A DNA stretch of 64,000 bases from Oxalobacteraceae bacterium (GTDB lineage: Bacteria > Pseudomonadota > Gammaproteobacteria > Burkholderiales > Burkholderiaceae_D): NCBI GenBank assembly GCA_021299035.1, contig JAJTGD010000013.1:1-64000 (forward strand), given 5' to 3'. The notes beneath the pieces were generated by a model. It did not search any database and was not told the origin of the DNA. It saw only the letters and a program-made list of their open reading frames with translations. Position numbers and translations under genes: made by a program. Positions 6,656 through 15,445 of the stretch are shown one piece after another (position 1 is the first letter of the stretch; every line of letters starts with the position of its first letter).

Positions 6656-7243
6656 TTAACTCGCTAGTACGAATTGATAGAAGAAATCTGGCCCTCGCGC
6701 CACCATCAACAAGCGCGGATCAAACAGAAGGTCGCCGGCATTTCCGGGATGGCCAGGCAGATACAGTTGGGTGGTCAGGATCTGCCCGCCTTTGCGCTGT
6801 ACCTTGACGTGTAAATGTGGTGTTCGGCCGGGATATGCACCGGGGACCACTGTATCAAGTACGAACTGACCTTTTCTGTCAGCGAACTGGTGACCGCGCA
6901 ATCTGAATCCCTGATTATCGTATTCACCCTTCTCGTCACACTGCCAAAAATCCAGCAGTGCACCGGGAACAGGCTGGCAACGGGTATCAACCACCTGGCC
7001 CATCAGCCGCATTCGCTTGGCTTTCAGACTCGGCTCGATCAGGCTGCTGCGCTCCGGCGATTGCGGTGTAAAAAATGGCCCAGCCATCTGTGGCGGGGTA
7101 CTCCGGCCACACGATGGTGTTGCGGTCTGTTGCGCAGATGATTTTTGGGTGGTGAAGATAATCGGCGCCACCAGGCCTGCTTGCAAAAATAGCCCGCCTG
7201 AGATTTGCAACCAACGTCGCCGATTCGCTCCGCGTATATTCAT
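6656..7243 (-). CDS. Tat-exported intradiol dioxygenase-like protein
   Basis: This 195-residue protein starts with a twin-arginine signal (NRRRWLQISGG, then a hydrophobic segment ending near SSAQQ). The mature part has the protocatechuate 3,4-dioxygenase fold signature: PGALLDFWQCD, a Tyr in GEYDN and YPGRTPHLHVKV, which supplies a Tyr and two His of the usual Fe(III) site. These enzymes cleave catechol-type rings with O2; exported single-chain members also act on polymer-derived or quinone substrates. It is shorter than many beta subunits but has the core. The real substrate is unknown. Confidence 0.85.
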   Translation of the reverse strand: MNIRGANRRRWLQISGGLFLQAGLVAPIIFTTQKSSAQQTATPSCGRSTPPQMAGPFFTPQSPERSSLIEPSLKAKRMRLMGQVVDTRCQPVPGALLDFWQCDEKGEYDNQGFRLRGHQFADRKGQFVLDTVVPGAYPGRTPHLHVKVQRKGGQILTTQLYLPGHPGNAGDLLFDPRLLMVARGPDFFYQFVLAS

Positions 7244-7305
7244 TTCATCGACCTAGACTATTGAATACCTACGACCCAATTGGATTCCGTAGACACCACG
7301 CGTCA

Positions 7306-8472
7306 TTAATGGCCCGAACCTGAGTACTGGCTGAGAACGCTCCGGTCAATCTCGCGAACGCTTCGTGTGCCGGTCAAGGCCATCGACACGTCTAGCTCAT
7401 CGCGGATGATTTCAATCGCCTTGGTCACACCGGCCTGCCCGCCAGCGCCCAGCCCATAGATGTAGGCTCGTCCGATCATGCAAGAGCTCGCGCCATAGGC
7501 AAGTGCGCGCAGCACATCCTGCCCAGAGCGAACGCCACCATCGAAAATGACTTCCGTCTTTCCCTGCACGGCGTCAACGATGCGACCCAGCTGTGAAATG
7601 GAAGACGGGGCCCCGTCCAGTTGCCGACCACCGTGATTCGAGGCCACGATAGCGGTCACGCCCAGGCTCGCAGCGATTTTCGCGTCCTCGACATCCAAGA
7701 TGCCTTTCAGAACAATCTTGCCCGGCCAAATGCTTCGAATCCATTCCAAATCTTTCCAGCTGAGCGTAGGGTCAAATTGTTGGCCGATCCACTGGGAAAG
7801 CGTGCTTACGCTCTCCATGCCCGAGACATGACCAGAGATGTTCCCGAAGTTTTTACGCTTGCCGTTCAAGATGCTCCAGGCCCATCGAGGTTTCGTTGCT
7901 ACATCGATGACGTTCGCTACGGTGACCTTCGGCGGAACCGTCATGCCGTTCTTCACATCGCAGTAGCGTTTACCGAGAATTTGAAGGTCCAGCGTCGGCA
8001 CAAGCACGCTGCACTTTGCGGCGATAGCCCGCTCGATGAGCGCCTTGACGAAGCCTCTGTCGCGCATGACATAGAGCTGGAACCAGAACGGCACAGGGGA
8101 CGCCGCAGCGACGTCTTCAATCGAGCAGATCGACATCGTGCTCAAGCAAAACGGAATTCCTGCCGCGGCGGCGGCTCGGGCGGCCAGTATCTCGCCGTCG
8201 CCATGCTGCATACCGCACAGGCCGATCGGCGCGAGGGCGAGCGGTAAATTGGCGGGAGTACCCGCGATCGTAGTTTTCAAGTCCCGCTTGTCGACGTCAA
8301 TAGCAACGCGTTGACGCAGTCCGATGGCCTGGAGGTCTGACCGATTTGCGCGCATCGTCGACTGCGAATACGAGCCATGGTCGGCATATTCGAAGAAGGC
8401 TTTCGGAACGCGTGCTTTCGCCATATCCCTGAGGTCATCAATGCAAATTGCCGTTTCGAGTGTGGTCGACAT
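7306..8472 (-). CDS. FMN-dependent alpha-hydroxy-acid oxidase/dehydrogenase
   Basis: This 388-residue enzyme belongs to the LldD/glycolate oxidase/mandelate dehydrogenase family, which oxidises L-2-hydroxy acids to 2-keto acids with FMN. Signatures: KAFFEYADHGSYS near the start, LALAPIGLCGMQHGDGE, and the active-site SNHGGRQLDG with the catalytic His and Arg, then FDGGVRSGQDV for the FMN phosphate. AAGGAG lies well placed before the ATG. A tautomerase gene is 59 bp upstream in the same direction, so they are probably co-transcribed. Whether the electron acceptor is O2, quinone or cytochrome cannot be decided here. Confidence 0.92.
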   Translation of the reverse strand: MSTTLETAICIDDLRDMAKARVPKAFFEYADHGSYSQSTMRANRSDLQAIGLRQRVAIDVDKRDLKTTIAGTPANLPLALAPIGLCGMQHGDGEILAARAAAAAGIPFCLSTMSICSIEDVAAASPVPFWFQLYVMRDRGFVKALIERAIAAKCSVLVPTLDLQILGKRYCDVKNGMTVPPKVTVANVIDVATKPRWAWSILNGKRKNFGNISGHVSGMESVSTLSQWIGQQFDPTLSWKDLEWIRSIWPGKIVLKGILDVEDAKIAASLGVTAIVASNHGGRQLDGAPSSISQLGRIVDAVQGKTEVIFDGGVRSGQDVLRALAYGASSCMIGRAYIYGLGAGGQAGVTKAIEIIRDELDVSMALTGTRSVREIDRSVLSQYSGSGH

Positions 8473-8531
8473 GTATTTTCTCCTTGTTATCCGTAGCGAC
8501 GGGAGCGCCCGCCATGTGGTTCCACCGAGAC

Positions 8532-8924
8532 TTAGTCTTTCGGGGCGTACTGCATCTCGCCATTGCCGAAAGACCAGTCCTCGCGGGCCACGTCAATGAG
8601 GCTGATAAAGACGTCCTGAATACGAATACCCGCCTTCGTGGCGATACCTTCGGCAACGGCCTTGTAGAAGGCCTTTTTCACCTCAATCGTACGACCAGCG
8701 TTCCAAGTGACTTGAATAAAGACAATGCCGGGTGTGTAGGTAACCCCCAGGTAGCCTTCCGCTGGGTACACAAGCTCGTCGTCGGCGTGACGATTGATAA
8801 TTTGAAACTTGTCGTTCGCCGGGACGTTGGCGACGTTAATCATGGCGTCGTAAACCACTTCGCTCACGGTGCGAACGGTTTCAGCAGAGGCGGACTTGGA
8901 GAGATTAATTCGAACGAGAGGCAC
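8532..8924 (-). CDS. Tautomerase family protein
   Basis: This 130-residue protein belongs to the tautomerase superfamily (malonate semialdehyde decarboxylase/4-oxalocrotonate tautomerase-like). It starts with a GTG followed directly by a Pro codon, so cleavage of Met would expose the catalytic N-terminal Pro; this fixes the start. Other family features are RINLSKSASAETVRTVSEVVYDAM and FIQVTWNAGRT. It lies upstream of the hydroxyacid oxidase gene, consistent with a short keto/hydroxy-acid catabolic operon. Confidence 0.85.
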   Translation of the reverse strand: MPLVRINLSKSASAETVRTVSEVVYDAMINVANVPANDKFQIINRHADDELVYPAEGYLGVTYTPGIVFIQVTWNAGRTIEVKKAFYKAVAEGIATKAGIRIQDVFISLIDVAREDWSFGNGEMQYAPKD

Positions 8925-9075
8925 TGTTGTCTTTCTATGAAGTTGGGGAGCTACGCAGTCAAAAATAGCGAACGGCGGGAAGAATACGGCGCAGTATATG
9001 ATCGAGCAAGCGCATAATTTTCACCCAAAACTGCGCCTTTCAAGGTCGCCCAGCAGATGGAACCGGATCAGCTAC

Positions 9076-9228
9076 TGGGTAAAAACCCTCAGTCTGGATA
9101 CTGCCAATAAAACAATTGCGCACGCTATTATCAAGGCTAAAGTAAATAACGGGTTGGAGTACCTAGCGATTGTTGATGAGTACGACCACTTCAAACCGGG
9201 TCTACACGGCTGTAGCAATTTTGGATAA
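9076..9228 (+). pseudogene. HbpS/GlcG-like gene remnant
   Basis: The frame reads KTLSLDTANKTIAHAIIKAK followed by AIVDEYDHF, clearly related to the intact HbpS-like protein at 15446-15928 (KTLSLEAANKIIAGAIIEAK, AIVDEGGHL). Only about 45 codons remain: the signal peptide and the C-terminal two thirds are missing. It lies just upstream of the second bicupin copy. Confidence 0.75.
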
Positions 9229-9249
9229 TGGCGCTGATACAATGCAAGC

Positions 9250-9915
9250 ATGAACATAAATGATGATTTTTCAATCAAAGCTGTAGTCGATACCAACAAC
9301 TTGTCTTGGGTCGAATCTCCAGTGTCTGGTGTTCAAAGAAAATATCTCGATCGAATAGGCAATGAAGTTGCCAGAGCTAGCTCATTAGTTAGATACGATC
9401 AAAATTCATCGTTCGCGCTTCATACGCATCACGGTGGGGAAGAAATACTCGTACTAGAAGGAACGTTCTCCGACGAAACCGGAGACTATCCCGCCGGCAC
9501 ATACGTTCGCAATCCACCCAACAGCGCTCATTCTCCTCACTCGAAAGATGGCTGCATCATCTTTGTAAAACTTAGACAATTTCACCCAGAGGACGATTCG
9601 ACCGTTCGAGTCGATACGACTACTGCCAGCTGGTATCCGGGATTAGTACCCGGCTTATCTGTGATGCCATTGCACGAGTTTGACGGTGTTGGCACTGCGC
9701 TAGTCCGTTGGGCTCCAAATACAATATTCAGACCACACGTACATCCGGGTGGTGAGGAAATATTTGTACTCGAAGGCGTATTCCACGACGAAGATGGTTC
9801 CTATCCAGCAGGTACTTGGATTCGAAGTCCTCGCTTTAGCAAACATGCGCCGTTTACCAAATCAGAAGGTGCCACAATCTATGTCAAGACTGGGCATCTT
9901 GATTATGAAAAATAG
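9250..9915 (+). CDS. ChrR-like bicupin protein, copy 2
   Basis: This is a 221-residue close paralogue of the bicupin at 4067-4741, with both metal motifs intact (HTHHGGEEILVLEG; HVHPGGEEIFVLEG). The two proteins differ at scattered positions only and the DNA carries many silent changes, so the duplication is not recent. This copy is not preceded by a dehydrogenase but by a truncated HbpS-like fragment. Its 3' flank carries a decayed version of the hairpin seen intact at 25792-25822. Confidence 0.85.
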   Translation: MNINDDFSIKAVVDTNNLSWVESPVSGVQRKYLDRIGNEVARASSLVRYDQNSSFALHTHHGGEEILVLEGTFSDETGDYPAGTYVRNPPNSAHSPHSKDGCIIFVKLRQFHPEDDSTVRVDTTTASWYPGLVPGLSVMPLHEFDGVGTALVRWAPNTIFRPHVHPGGEEIFVLEGVFHDEDGSYPAGTWIRSPRFSKHAPFTKSEGATIYVKTGHLDYEK

Positions 9916-10086
9916 CCTAGCATTGTTGAGAACTGGGGCTATACAACTGAATCAATCTAGTTGCTCACACCGATATGGTTCAACGTCATCTGTTTGAACA
10001 CAGTCCTCTACCGACTAGAGATGCGGAATATCTCCCTACCACCTTGATACCACCTTGATACCTTGTTTCATTATCAGCCTTGTCGC

Positions 10087-10917
10087 CTAAAACACTAGAA
10101 TTCTCATCTCCAAACTCTCTCGCGGCTCGCAGTCGGGTGGTGAGGTAGGATCCTCAAAAGCGGTATGCGGTACCGTAATATGGGGTGAAGACTTTGAATC
10201 ATAATGAAGAAATAGCAGGACCTCATCGCATTGCATGGCCGGGAAATAAAACCATTGATGACGATGACTGTGGAGGATTGCGTAGGTCTCTCCCCGTCGG
10301 TCCGGATAGATAATGGCATTCGGCACAAGTTCGCTAGTGGTCACGCTTGACGCTTTCGCTAACGCCAGAGGTGCGTCTTGTAAAGGACGCCGATTCAGCG
10401 GACGCCATAGACCATAAATACGATATGGCGGTAAAGGATCTTTAGTGCCGTACCCCATAAGAGCGGCAACTCGATTCGGCGCAGAGTTGGGGGTAAAGTC
10501 AGCATGAACCCGGCCTACCGGCGTCCGAACCGCGCTAAATGACCCACCCGTTCCGTCGAGGGGTGGACGATCCGGCAGGCGACGTCGGTAAGTGTGATCG
10601 AAGACGATAGCAGCAGACGTCTGAAGAGTATCCTTTACCCACTCTACCGCCTCCGCATAGCCGGTCTTTCTAATAGACTCTTCGTCGAGAAAATCTGAGA
10701 CGCTGCTGGCACGCCGAAGACAAGAAAAGCCATGATGTTCGTGCGAAATCCTCTCTGGGCACTCTCGTGCATTAGTAATCGTAGTCTGATAAGCGCGTAA
10801 TCGGCCATTAAATCTGGCACGACCATCCGGGGGATCGTAGGACCACGTTTCAAGTTGCTCAACACGCTCGGCCAGATAATTAAGCGGCGCAATAACAGAG
10901 TCGCTCATCTCATGCAC
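10087..10917 (-). CDS. CmcJ/NvfI-like oxidoreductase, paralogue B
   Basis: This 276-residue protein matches the CmcJ/NvfI (GA4-desaturase-like) family found in bacterial and fungal secondary metabolism, related to 2-oxoglutarate/Fe(II) oxygenases. Visible hallmarks are VFDHTYRRR, VHADFT, IYGLWRPLNR, and the C-terminal block HRHQWFYFPAMQCDEVLLFLHYDS, then PHTAFEDPTSPP and a final ESLEMRILVF. It starts 3 bp after the stop of its upstream paralogue, so the pair is one operon from a tandem duplication. Substrate unknown. Confidence 0.82.
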   Translation of the reverse strand: MHEMSDSVIAPLNYLAERVEQLETWSYDPPDGRARFNGRLRAYQTTITNARECPERISHEHHGFSCLRRASSVSDFLDEESIRKTGYAEAVEWVKDTLQTSAAIVFDHTYRRRLPDRPPLDGTGGSFSAVRTPVGRVHADFTPNSAPNRVAALMGYGTKDPLPPYRIYGLWRPLNRRPLQDAPLALAKASSVTTSELVPNAIIYPDRRGETYAILHSHRHQWFYFPAMQCDEVLLFLHYDSKSSPHITVPHTAFEDPTSPPDCEPRESLEMRILVF

Positions 10918-10920
10918 CGA

Positions 10921-11769
10921 TTAGAAAAACGCCATTGTCCTCACTTCGATACTCTCTCGCTTTAGTGCATCCGCAGGGGACGTGGGATCTTCGAAGGCCG
11001 AATGTCCCATGAACCGACAGCGACCGTCCGTTTCGGAATCGTAAGTTTTCAGTAGCAATGCGTGATGGTTATCCATATGCGGAAAATACATCCACCGATG
11101 CTTTGGGGAGTACCGCATGACATAAATTTCGCCAGTACGTTCACGGTATTTCAATTCCATACGCACCAAGTCTTCTTCAATATGAGTCTGGGCATCCAGC
11201 ATTGCGAGCGGCAATTCTTCTACCTTGCGGTACAAGGGCTTCCATACATTAAAAAAGGCCACTCGGCGCTTTAGCAAAGATTCACTCTCGTCTGGCAGGA
11301 TATCTCTTACACGTTGCGGGCCGCTCGACACTGTGTAATCACTATGCACCAGAAGCACGGCAGGTCGTTGAACTACAGTCTGCTGCTTGAACTCTGTTGA
11401 GGGGCGAGAGAACACCATTTCTTCAGGTGGTTGTCTCCTGCGGATCGTATGATCGAATACAACTACTTTATGAGCACCTGTGTGCAGCTTAACGAAATCC
11501 GTAACCTGCTCATAGAACCTGCTCTTGATTTTCTCGTCGTCATCAAAAGCTGTAAATGAAGGGTCGAACTCATGGAGTTCAAACCCCTCACGGTCATGCG
11601 ATAGGCGATCTCGTTCCGGCCATGCATCCCAAATACGGACCTCATGCGGATCAGTCCCAGCAGGATTCAATTCGACTCCAGGATCCGGCTCATAAAAATA
11701 ATACTCCGCCGGCTTACCGTTATCCACCGTGTAGTTCATCACGGCATGAACTGAATTCGCCAGAGTCAT
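10921..11769 (-). CDS. CmcJ/NvfI-like oxidoreductase, paralogue A
   Basis: This 282-residue protein is the first gene of the tandem pair and has the same hallmarks: VVFDHTIRRR, LLVHSDYT, FFNVWKPLYR, then KHRWMYFPHMDNHHALLLKTYDS, HSAFEDPTSP and the ending ESIEVRTMAFF. Where the companion has DEVLLF, this copy has HHALLLK, and the two differ throughout, so they probably act on different substrates or as a hetero-pair. A GST gene lies 26 bp upstream in the same direction, extending the operon. Confidence 0.85.
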   Translation of the reverse strand: MTLANSVHAVMNYTVDNGKPAEYYFYEPDPGVELNPAGTDPHEVRIWDAWPERDRLSHDREGFELHEFDPSFTAFDDDEKIKSRFYEQVTDFVKLHTGAHKVVVFDHTIRRRQPPEEMVFSRPSTEFKQQTVVQRPAVLLVHSDYTVSSGPQRVRDILPDESESLLKRRVAFFNVWKPLYRKVEELPLAMLDAQTHIEEDLVRMELKYRERTGEIYVMRYSPKHRWMYFPHMDNHHALLLKTYDSETDGRCRFMGHSAFEDPTSPADALKRESIEVRTMAFF

Positions 11770-11795
11770 AGTTCCAATCTCCGTAAAGTAAGACG

Positions 11796-12434
11796 TTATT
11801 GTTTAAGCGTGAAACCTTCGTAGACCATCGTGTCCTTCCAGCACGGTAGATGCTCGACATCTTTAGTCATCCAGCGTACTAAATTCGGATGGTCATTCAA
11901 TGGTAGCTTTTGCCAGCCATGCAAATGTATCGGTGCCGCCAAAGCAATGTCGGCGATCGTAGGGTTCGTACCGCAAACCCATTTCGAGTTTTTCAATCGA
12001 TCATCAAGGATGGCGGCCAGTTTATGGAATTGTGCATTTTGTGCCTCCAGAATAGCCGGGTCAGGCTCGCCACCTAGCAACGGTTTGACACAGTTCTCAA
12101 CCAGGTACACATAGGTACTGGGGAACCAACTCGAGGATTCCCACAATAACCATCGATTGATATCCGCTCGAGCTTTCAGGTCGGGCGAATAAACGGCCGC
12201 GTTTCCGACCTTGTCTGCGGCGTACTGAAGAATTGCATTGGACTCCCACAAGACAAGATCCCCATCAACCATGGCGGGCACCGAGGCATTCGGGTTGAGC
12301 GCCATATATTCGGGACTCTTTTGTTCGGCCTTGAAATAATCCACATGATGTAGCTCGTAGGGAGCGCCGATCAGATGAAGGCCAGCGAGAACTTTTCGGC
12401 AATTAACGGTAATCGGGTCAGCATAAATTTTCAT
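11796..12434 (-). CDS. Glutathione S-transferase family protein
   Basis: This is a 212-residue soluble GST. The N-terminal thioredoxin-like domain (KIYADPITVNCRKVLAGLHLIG) carries the ALNPNASVPAMVDGDLVLWESNAILQY-type glutathione site with the cis-Pro and ES dipeptide, and an all-helical C-terminal domain follows (TIADIALAAP). The ATG at 12434 is preferred because GAGGAG lies 6 bases upstream; the frame continues 11 codons further up. It is the first gene of an operon with the two CmcJ-like genes and is divergent from a LysR regulator, its likely controller. Confidence 0.88.
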   Translation of the reverse strand: MKIYADPITVNCRKVLAGLHLIGAPYELHHVDYFKAEQKSPEYMALNPNASVPAMVDGDLVLWESNAILQYAADKVGNAAVYSPDLKARADINRWLLWESSSWFPSTYVYLVENCVKPLLGGEPDPAILEAQNAQFHKLAAILDDRLKNSKWVCGTNPTIADIALAAPIHLHGWQKLPLNDHPNLVRWMTKDVEHLPCWKDTMVYEGFTLKQ

Positions 12435-12467
12435 TTGCATCTCCTCAGGTAGTTGGCATGAAACCAA

Positions 12468-12516
12468 ATTAGCTTATTTTTTTACTAAATATCAGGTATT
12501 ACACGAGTGAAGCTAA
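12468..12516. promoter_or_regulatory. Candidate LysR control region between GST and LysR genes
   Basis: The 147-bp gap between the divergent starts contains the inverted pair ATTAGCTT (12468-12475) and AAGCTAAT (12509-12516) with a 34-base spacer, in an AT-rich stretch. LysR proteins usually bind interrupted dyads in such divergent regions. The assignment is by position and symmetry only. Confidence 0.35.
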
Positions 12517-12581
12517 TCTGTTTACGAGCAATCATCAATCTGCTTAAATGCAAATGCTTTGTTCGTGATTGGGGAACAATT

Positions 12582-13502
12582 GTGATTAGCTCGGACATGC
12601 TTTTGGCATTTGTCTCCGTTGCGCAGACTCTCAGCGTTGGGAGAAGCGCTATCGAGCTGAATGTTGTTAAAAGCGTAATTAGCAAACGTATTGCGCAGCT
12701 TGAGAGACATCTCGGCGTGACCCTATTCAGCCGCAGCACTCGGCGTATTGCGCTCACAGCCGCTGGGGAGGCCTATCTGGAGCACGCGAAGAATGCGTTG
12801 GCCGAATTGGCCGCGGGCGGAGAAATGATGCTCTCGATGCGGTCGGAACTAAGAGGTCGTATCAGGCTGACCGCTGCAGTTTCTTGGGGTCAGCGTGTGC
12901 TTTGCCGCTTGTTACCGGAGTTCTTGAAGCGCCACCCAGACTTGGAAATTGACCTTGTACTTGCAGATCGTCTTGTCGATATTGCCTACGAACGCTTTGA
13001 TATAGCTTTGAGGTGGAGCGCATCCTCTTCAGCAAGAGATTTAGTGGCATACCCAGTTTCTAAAATTGACTGGATGGTGACCGCTTCACAAGAGTACTTG
13101 GCACAATTTGGGAATCCGGATAAGCCTGAGGAACTGGCTCATCGATCTTGTCTTTTCTACAGAGGGTCCTCGCAAGACGAGTGGTGGAGTATGTCTGCTG
13201 GGGGGATCCAAAAACGGATAAGAGTTCGAAGCCGCTACCATGTCGACAACCCTGAGGCAGTCTACGAAGCGTGTGTACAAGGACTAGGTATCGCACAACT
13301 CCCCGATTACTTGTGCGATGGCGCGCTGGAGTCTGGAAAAATAGTGCGCATCTTACCCATGTGGGCCCAGCACACTCGTTTTGGAAACCAAATAACGGCG
13401 CTCGTGCCGCCAGAGCGTATGCAACTCGTCAGGAACAGAGTTTTCATTGAATTTCTGCAGCAATCTCTTGAAACTGCTCATGAGACACCCGATTGCACAT
13501 GA
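12582..13502 (+). CDS. LysR-family transcriptional regulator
   Basis: This protein of about 306 residues has an N-terminal winged HTH (LLAFVSVAQTLSVGRSAIELNVVKSVISKRIAQLERHLGVTLFSR region) and a periplasmic-binding-like effector domain. GTG 12582 is preferred because GGGGAAC lies directly upstream and it starts at the family N-terminus; the frame continues 25 codons further up. The gene is divergent from the GST/CmcJ-like operon and overlaps the downstream hydrolase by ATGA. Auto-regulation and control of both flanks is inferred from layout. The family is CrgA/AaeR-like in general form. Confidence 0.9.
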   Translation: MISSDMLLAFVSVAQTLSVGRSAIELNVVKSVISKRIAQLERHLGVTLFSRSTRRIALTAAGEAYLEHAKNALAELAAGGEMMLSMRSELRGRIRLTAAVSWGQRVLCRLLPEFLKRHPDLEIDLVLADRLVDIAYERFDIALRWSASSSARDLVAYPVSKIDWMVTASQEYLAQFGNPDKPEELAHRSCLFYRGSSQDEWWSMSAGGIQKRIRVRSRYHVDNPEAVYEACVQGLGIAQLPDYLCDGALESGKIVRILPMWAQHTRFGNQITALVPPERMQLVRNRVFIEFLQQSLETAHETPDCT

Positions 13503-14389
13503 ATAGCCAGACTACATCATTCCAGCGAATCAGCATCAGCGCGAACGGTGTCGATTTTGTCTGCCTTGCAAAAGGTAATGGTCCGCTAGTTTTGCTGGTA
13601 CATGGTTTCCCGGATATTCCGCAATCATGGTCAGCGCAGATAGATGCGCTATCACGTCACGGCTACCGAGTTGTAGCGCCCTATTTGCCGGGGTATCTCC
13701 CCTCCCGTATTGACCATGGCGCCCACCTTGATAAAGCCAGCTTGGTTCATTACCTAGCTGGCTTGATCGAACAAATCTCATCCGGAGAGAAGCTTCACTA
13801 CATTGGGCAGGATTGGGGAGCGATAATCGGGTATGGTCTATGCGCCGCTCAACCGGAATTAATAGCCAGCGCCGTTCTGATGGCGGTCCCTCATCCGGCC
13901 ATAGTAAACAAGTATTTACTGTCACCCAGGCATATCCATCGATCTTTTCACTGGTGGTTTTTTCAGAAACGAGACCTTCCCGAGGAGGCCTTGCTGGCTG
14001 ACGATATGGCATTTATTGATTACCTTTGGTCATACTGGACGTCAGAGGGATACAGGGATGACGAGCATATTAGACTAGTCAAACAACACCTAAAACAGCC
14101 CGGTGTACTGAGCACTACCCTTGCCTACTATCGCGCCATGTTCGATCTAGACCTAGCGGATCCAGCGTTAACTACGCTTCGCTCTACTCTCTCGAACCAC
14201 ATCGGAGTACCAACATTGGCGATGTGCGGCGCGGATGATTTAAGAGCCGAGTTAATGCGAGAACAAGAAAACTATTTTGTCGGTGAATATCAATATGTTG
14301 AAGTCCCCAAGGCCGGTCACTTTCTACATAGAGAGCAATCTGATCAGGTCAATAAAATTTTGATTGAGTGGCTGAAGCAAAAATTCTGA
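13499..14389 (+). CDS. Alpha/beta hydrolase, epoxide hydrolase/haloalkane dehalogenase type
   Basis: This is a 296-residue cytoplasmic enzyme. It has the oxyanion-hole segment VHGFPDIPQSW, the nucleophile elbow YIGQDWGAIIG with Asp as nucleophile, and a C-terminal GHFLHRE with the catalytic His. An Asp nucleophile plus Trp in GQDWG is typical of epoxide hydrolases and haloalkane dehalogenases rather than esterases. The ATG at 13499 overlaps the LysR stop (ATGA), so it is translationally coupled to the regulator. With the GST and dioxygenase-like genes opposite, the context suggests removal of reactive electrophiles. Confidence 0.88.
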   Translation: MNSQTTSFQRISISANGVDFVCLAKGNGPLVLLVHGFPDIPQSWSAQIDALSRHGYRVVAPYLPGYLPSRIDHGAHLDKASLVHYLAGLIEQISSGEKLHYIGQDWGAIIGYGLCAAQPELIASAVLMAVPHPAIVNKYLLSPRHIHRSFHWWFFQKRDLPEEALLADDMAFIDYLWSYWTSEGYRDDEHIRLVKQHLKQPGVLSTTLAYYRAMFDLDLADPALTTLRSTLSNHIGVPTLAMCGADDLRAELMREQENYFVGEYQYVEVPKAGHFLHREQSDQVNKILIEWLKQKF

Positions 14390-14638
14390 AGCCTCATGCT
14401 CGTTGCTTATTCGTATGAAGTCCTTTGTCATCTTGCTTTGCCTGTTCTGGATTTACCATACTTCACTGAAACAAAAAGAACATATGCCACTGTATGACAT
14501 AGATAACGTATATTGCCTGTCCTGTATATCAGTTATCGAGATAAAGTCGGATCTCACATGAAATATCAGGTTATCCAAGTTTCGTTTGCGCTGTTCACTT
14601 AATCAGTCAAGCTTGATACAAGCACTCACCGAGCTGAC

Positions 14639-15277
14639 ATGAACCCATTCTTCATGAAACTCTATATCGCAACTCCAAGCCCATTCGCCAGAAAAGCCCG
14701 TGTCACTCTGCTGGAAAAACAAATTCCGCATGAAGTTGTTATTGATAATCCGTGGCAGCCGGAAAGTAAGGTAAAAGACCTCAACCCGCTCGCAAAGATA
14801 CCGACACTCGTGCTCGACGATGGTCGTGTCATTCATGATTCCAAAGTGATCTTCGAGTATCTCGAGCTGGAAAAACCCGGGCATCTGCCCGAAGAAAAGC
14901 ATGAAAAAATAATTCATCGGCTTGCCGAGGTCGTGGCTGACGGCATATCTGATGCGGTGGTGATGACCTTTCTAGAAAATCAGCGGCCCGAAGGCTCTCG
15001 TAGTCAATTCTGGCTGAGCCGGCAGGCAGACAAAATTCGGGAGGGAGTGCAGGAACTGGAAAGACAACTGCTACCCACTGGAAGTTTCACAGCACTGGAT
15101 ATTGGGCTCGGCGAGATCGCAACCGGCAGCGCACTTGGCTATCTCGATCTTCGCTACCCAAGCTACGACTGGCGTAATGATGCGCCAAGTTTGCGGAAGC
15201 TTTTCGACCGGCTGATGGGACGTACATCATTTCAGCAGACAGTTCCTTCAGCTCAGGAATTACCAGTGAATCAATAA
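14639..15277 (+). CDS. Glutathione S-transferase family protein (YibF-like)
   Basis: This 212-residue GST starts MKLYIATPSPFARKARVTLLEKQIPH, has LNPLAKIPTLVLDDGRVIHDSKVIFEYLE as glutathione-binding region (cis-Pro after KI, acidic-Ser pair DS) and a helical C-terminal domain ending with the FDRLMGRTSFQQT motif found in YibF-like GSTs. A second in-frame ATG five codons in starts the homology proper and could be the real start; neither has a strong ribosome site. It stands apart from the neighbouring hydrolase by 249 bp in which I see no gene. Confidence 0.88.
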   Translation: MNPFFMKLYIATPSPFARKARVTLLEKQIPHEVVIDNPWQPESKVKDLNPLAKIPTLVLDDGRVIHDSKVIFEYLELEKPGHLPEEKHEKIIHRLAEVVADGISDAVVMTFLENQRPEGSRSQFWLSRQADKIREGVQELERQLLPTGSFTALDIGLGEIATGSALGYLDLRYPSYDWRNDAPSLRKLFDRLMGRTSFQQTVPSAQELPVNQ

Positions 15278-15445
15278 TCGGGTTTTATTGAAAGGCAACG
15301 CCCCTATAATCCCAATGCCGGGCTGTTGACAGGGCTAATTTCCAAATCTTTCATGACCCGAGCGTTTTATCTTCTATATAAGGTCAAGCAAGTAATCCAA
15401 GTAGAGCATTAGCCTTACCGTTGAAAACAACCAAGGAGACACATA

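Noticed and set aside
11960-12120. Plus-strand frame of 94 codons opposite the GST gene
   Set aside because: Antisense shadow of a well-supported gene; no ribosome site.
15326-15354. Sigma-70 promoter for the HbpS-like gene (TTGACA with 17-bp spacing)
   Set aside because: The -10 hexamer TTTCAT is too poor to support a call.
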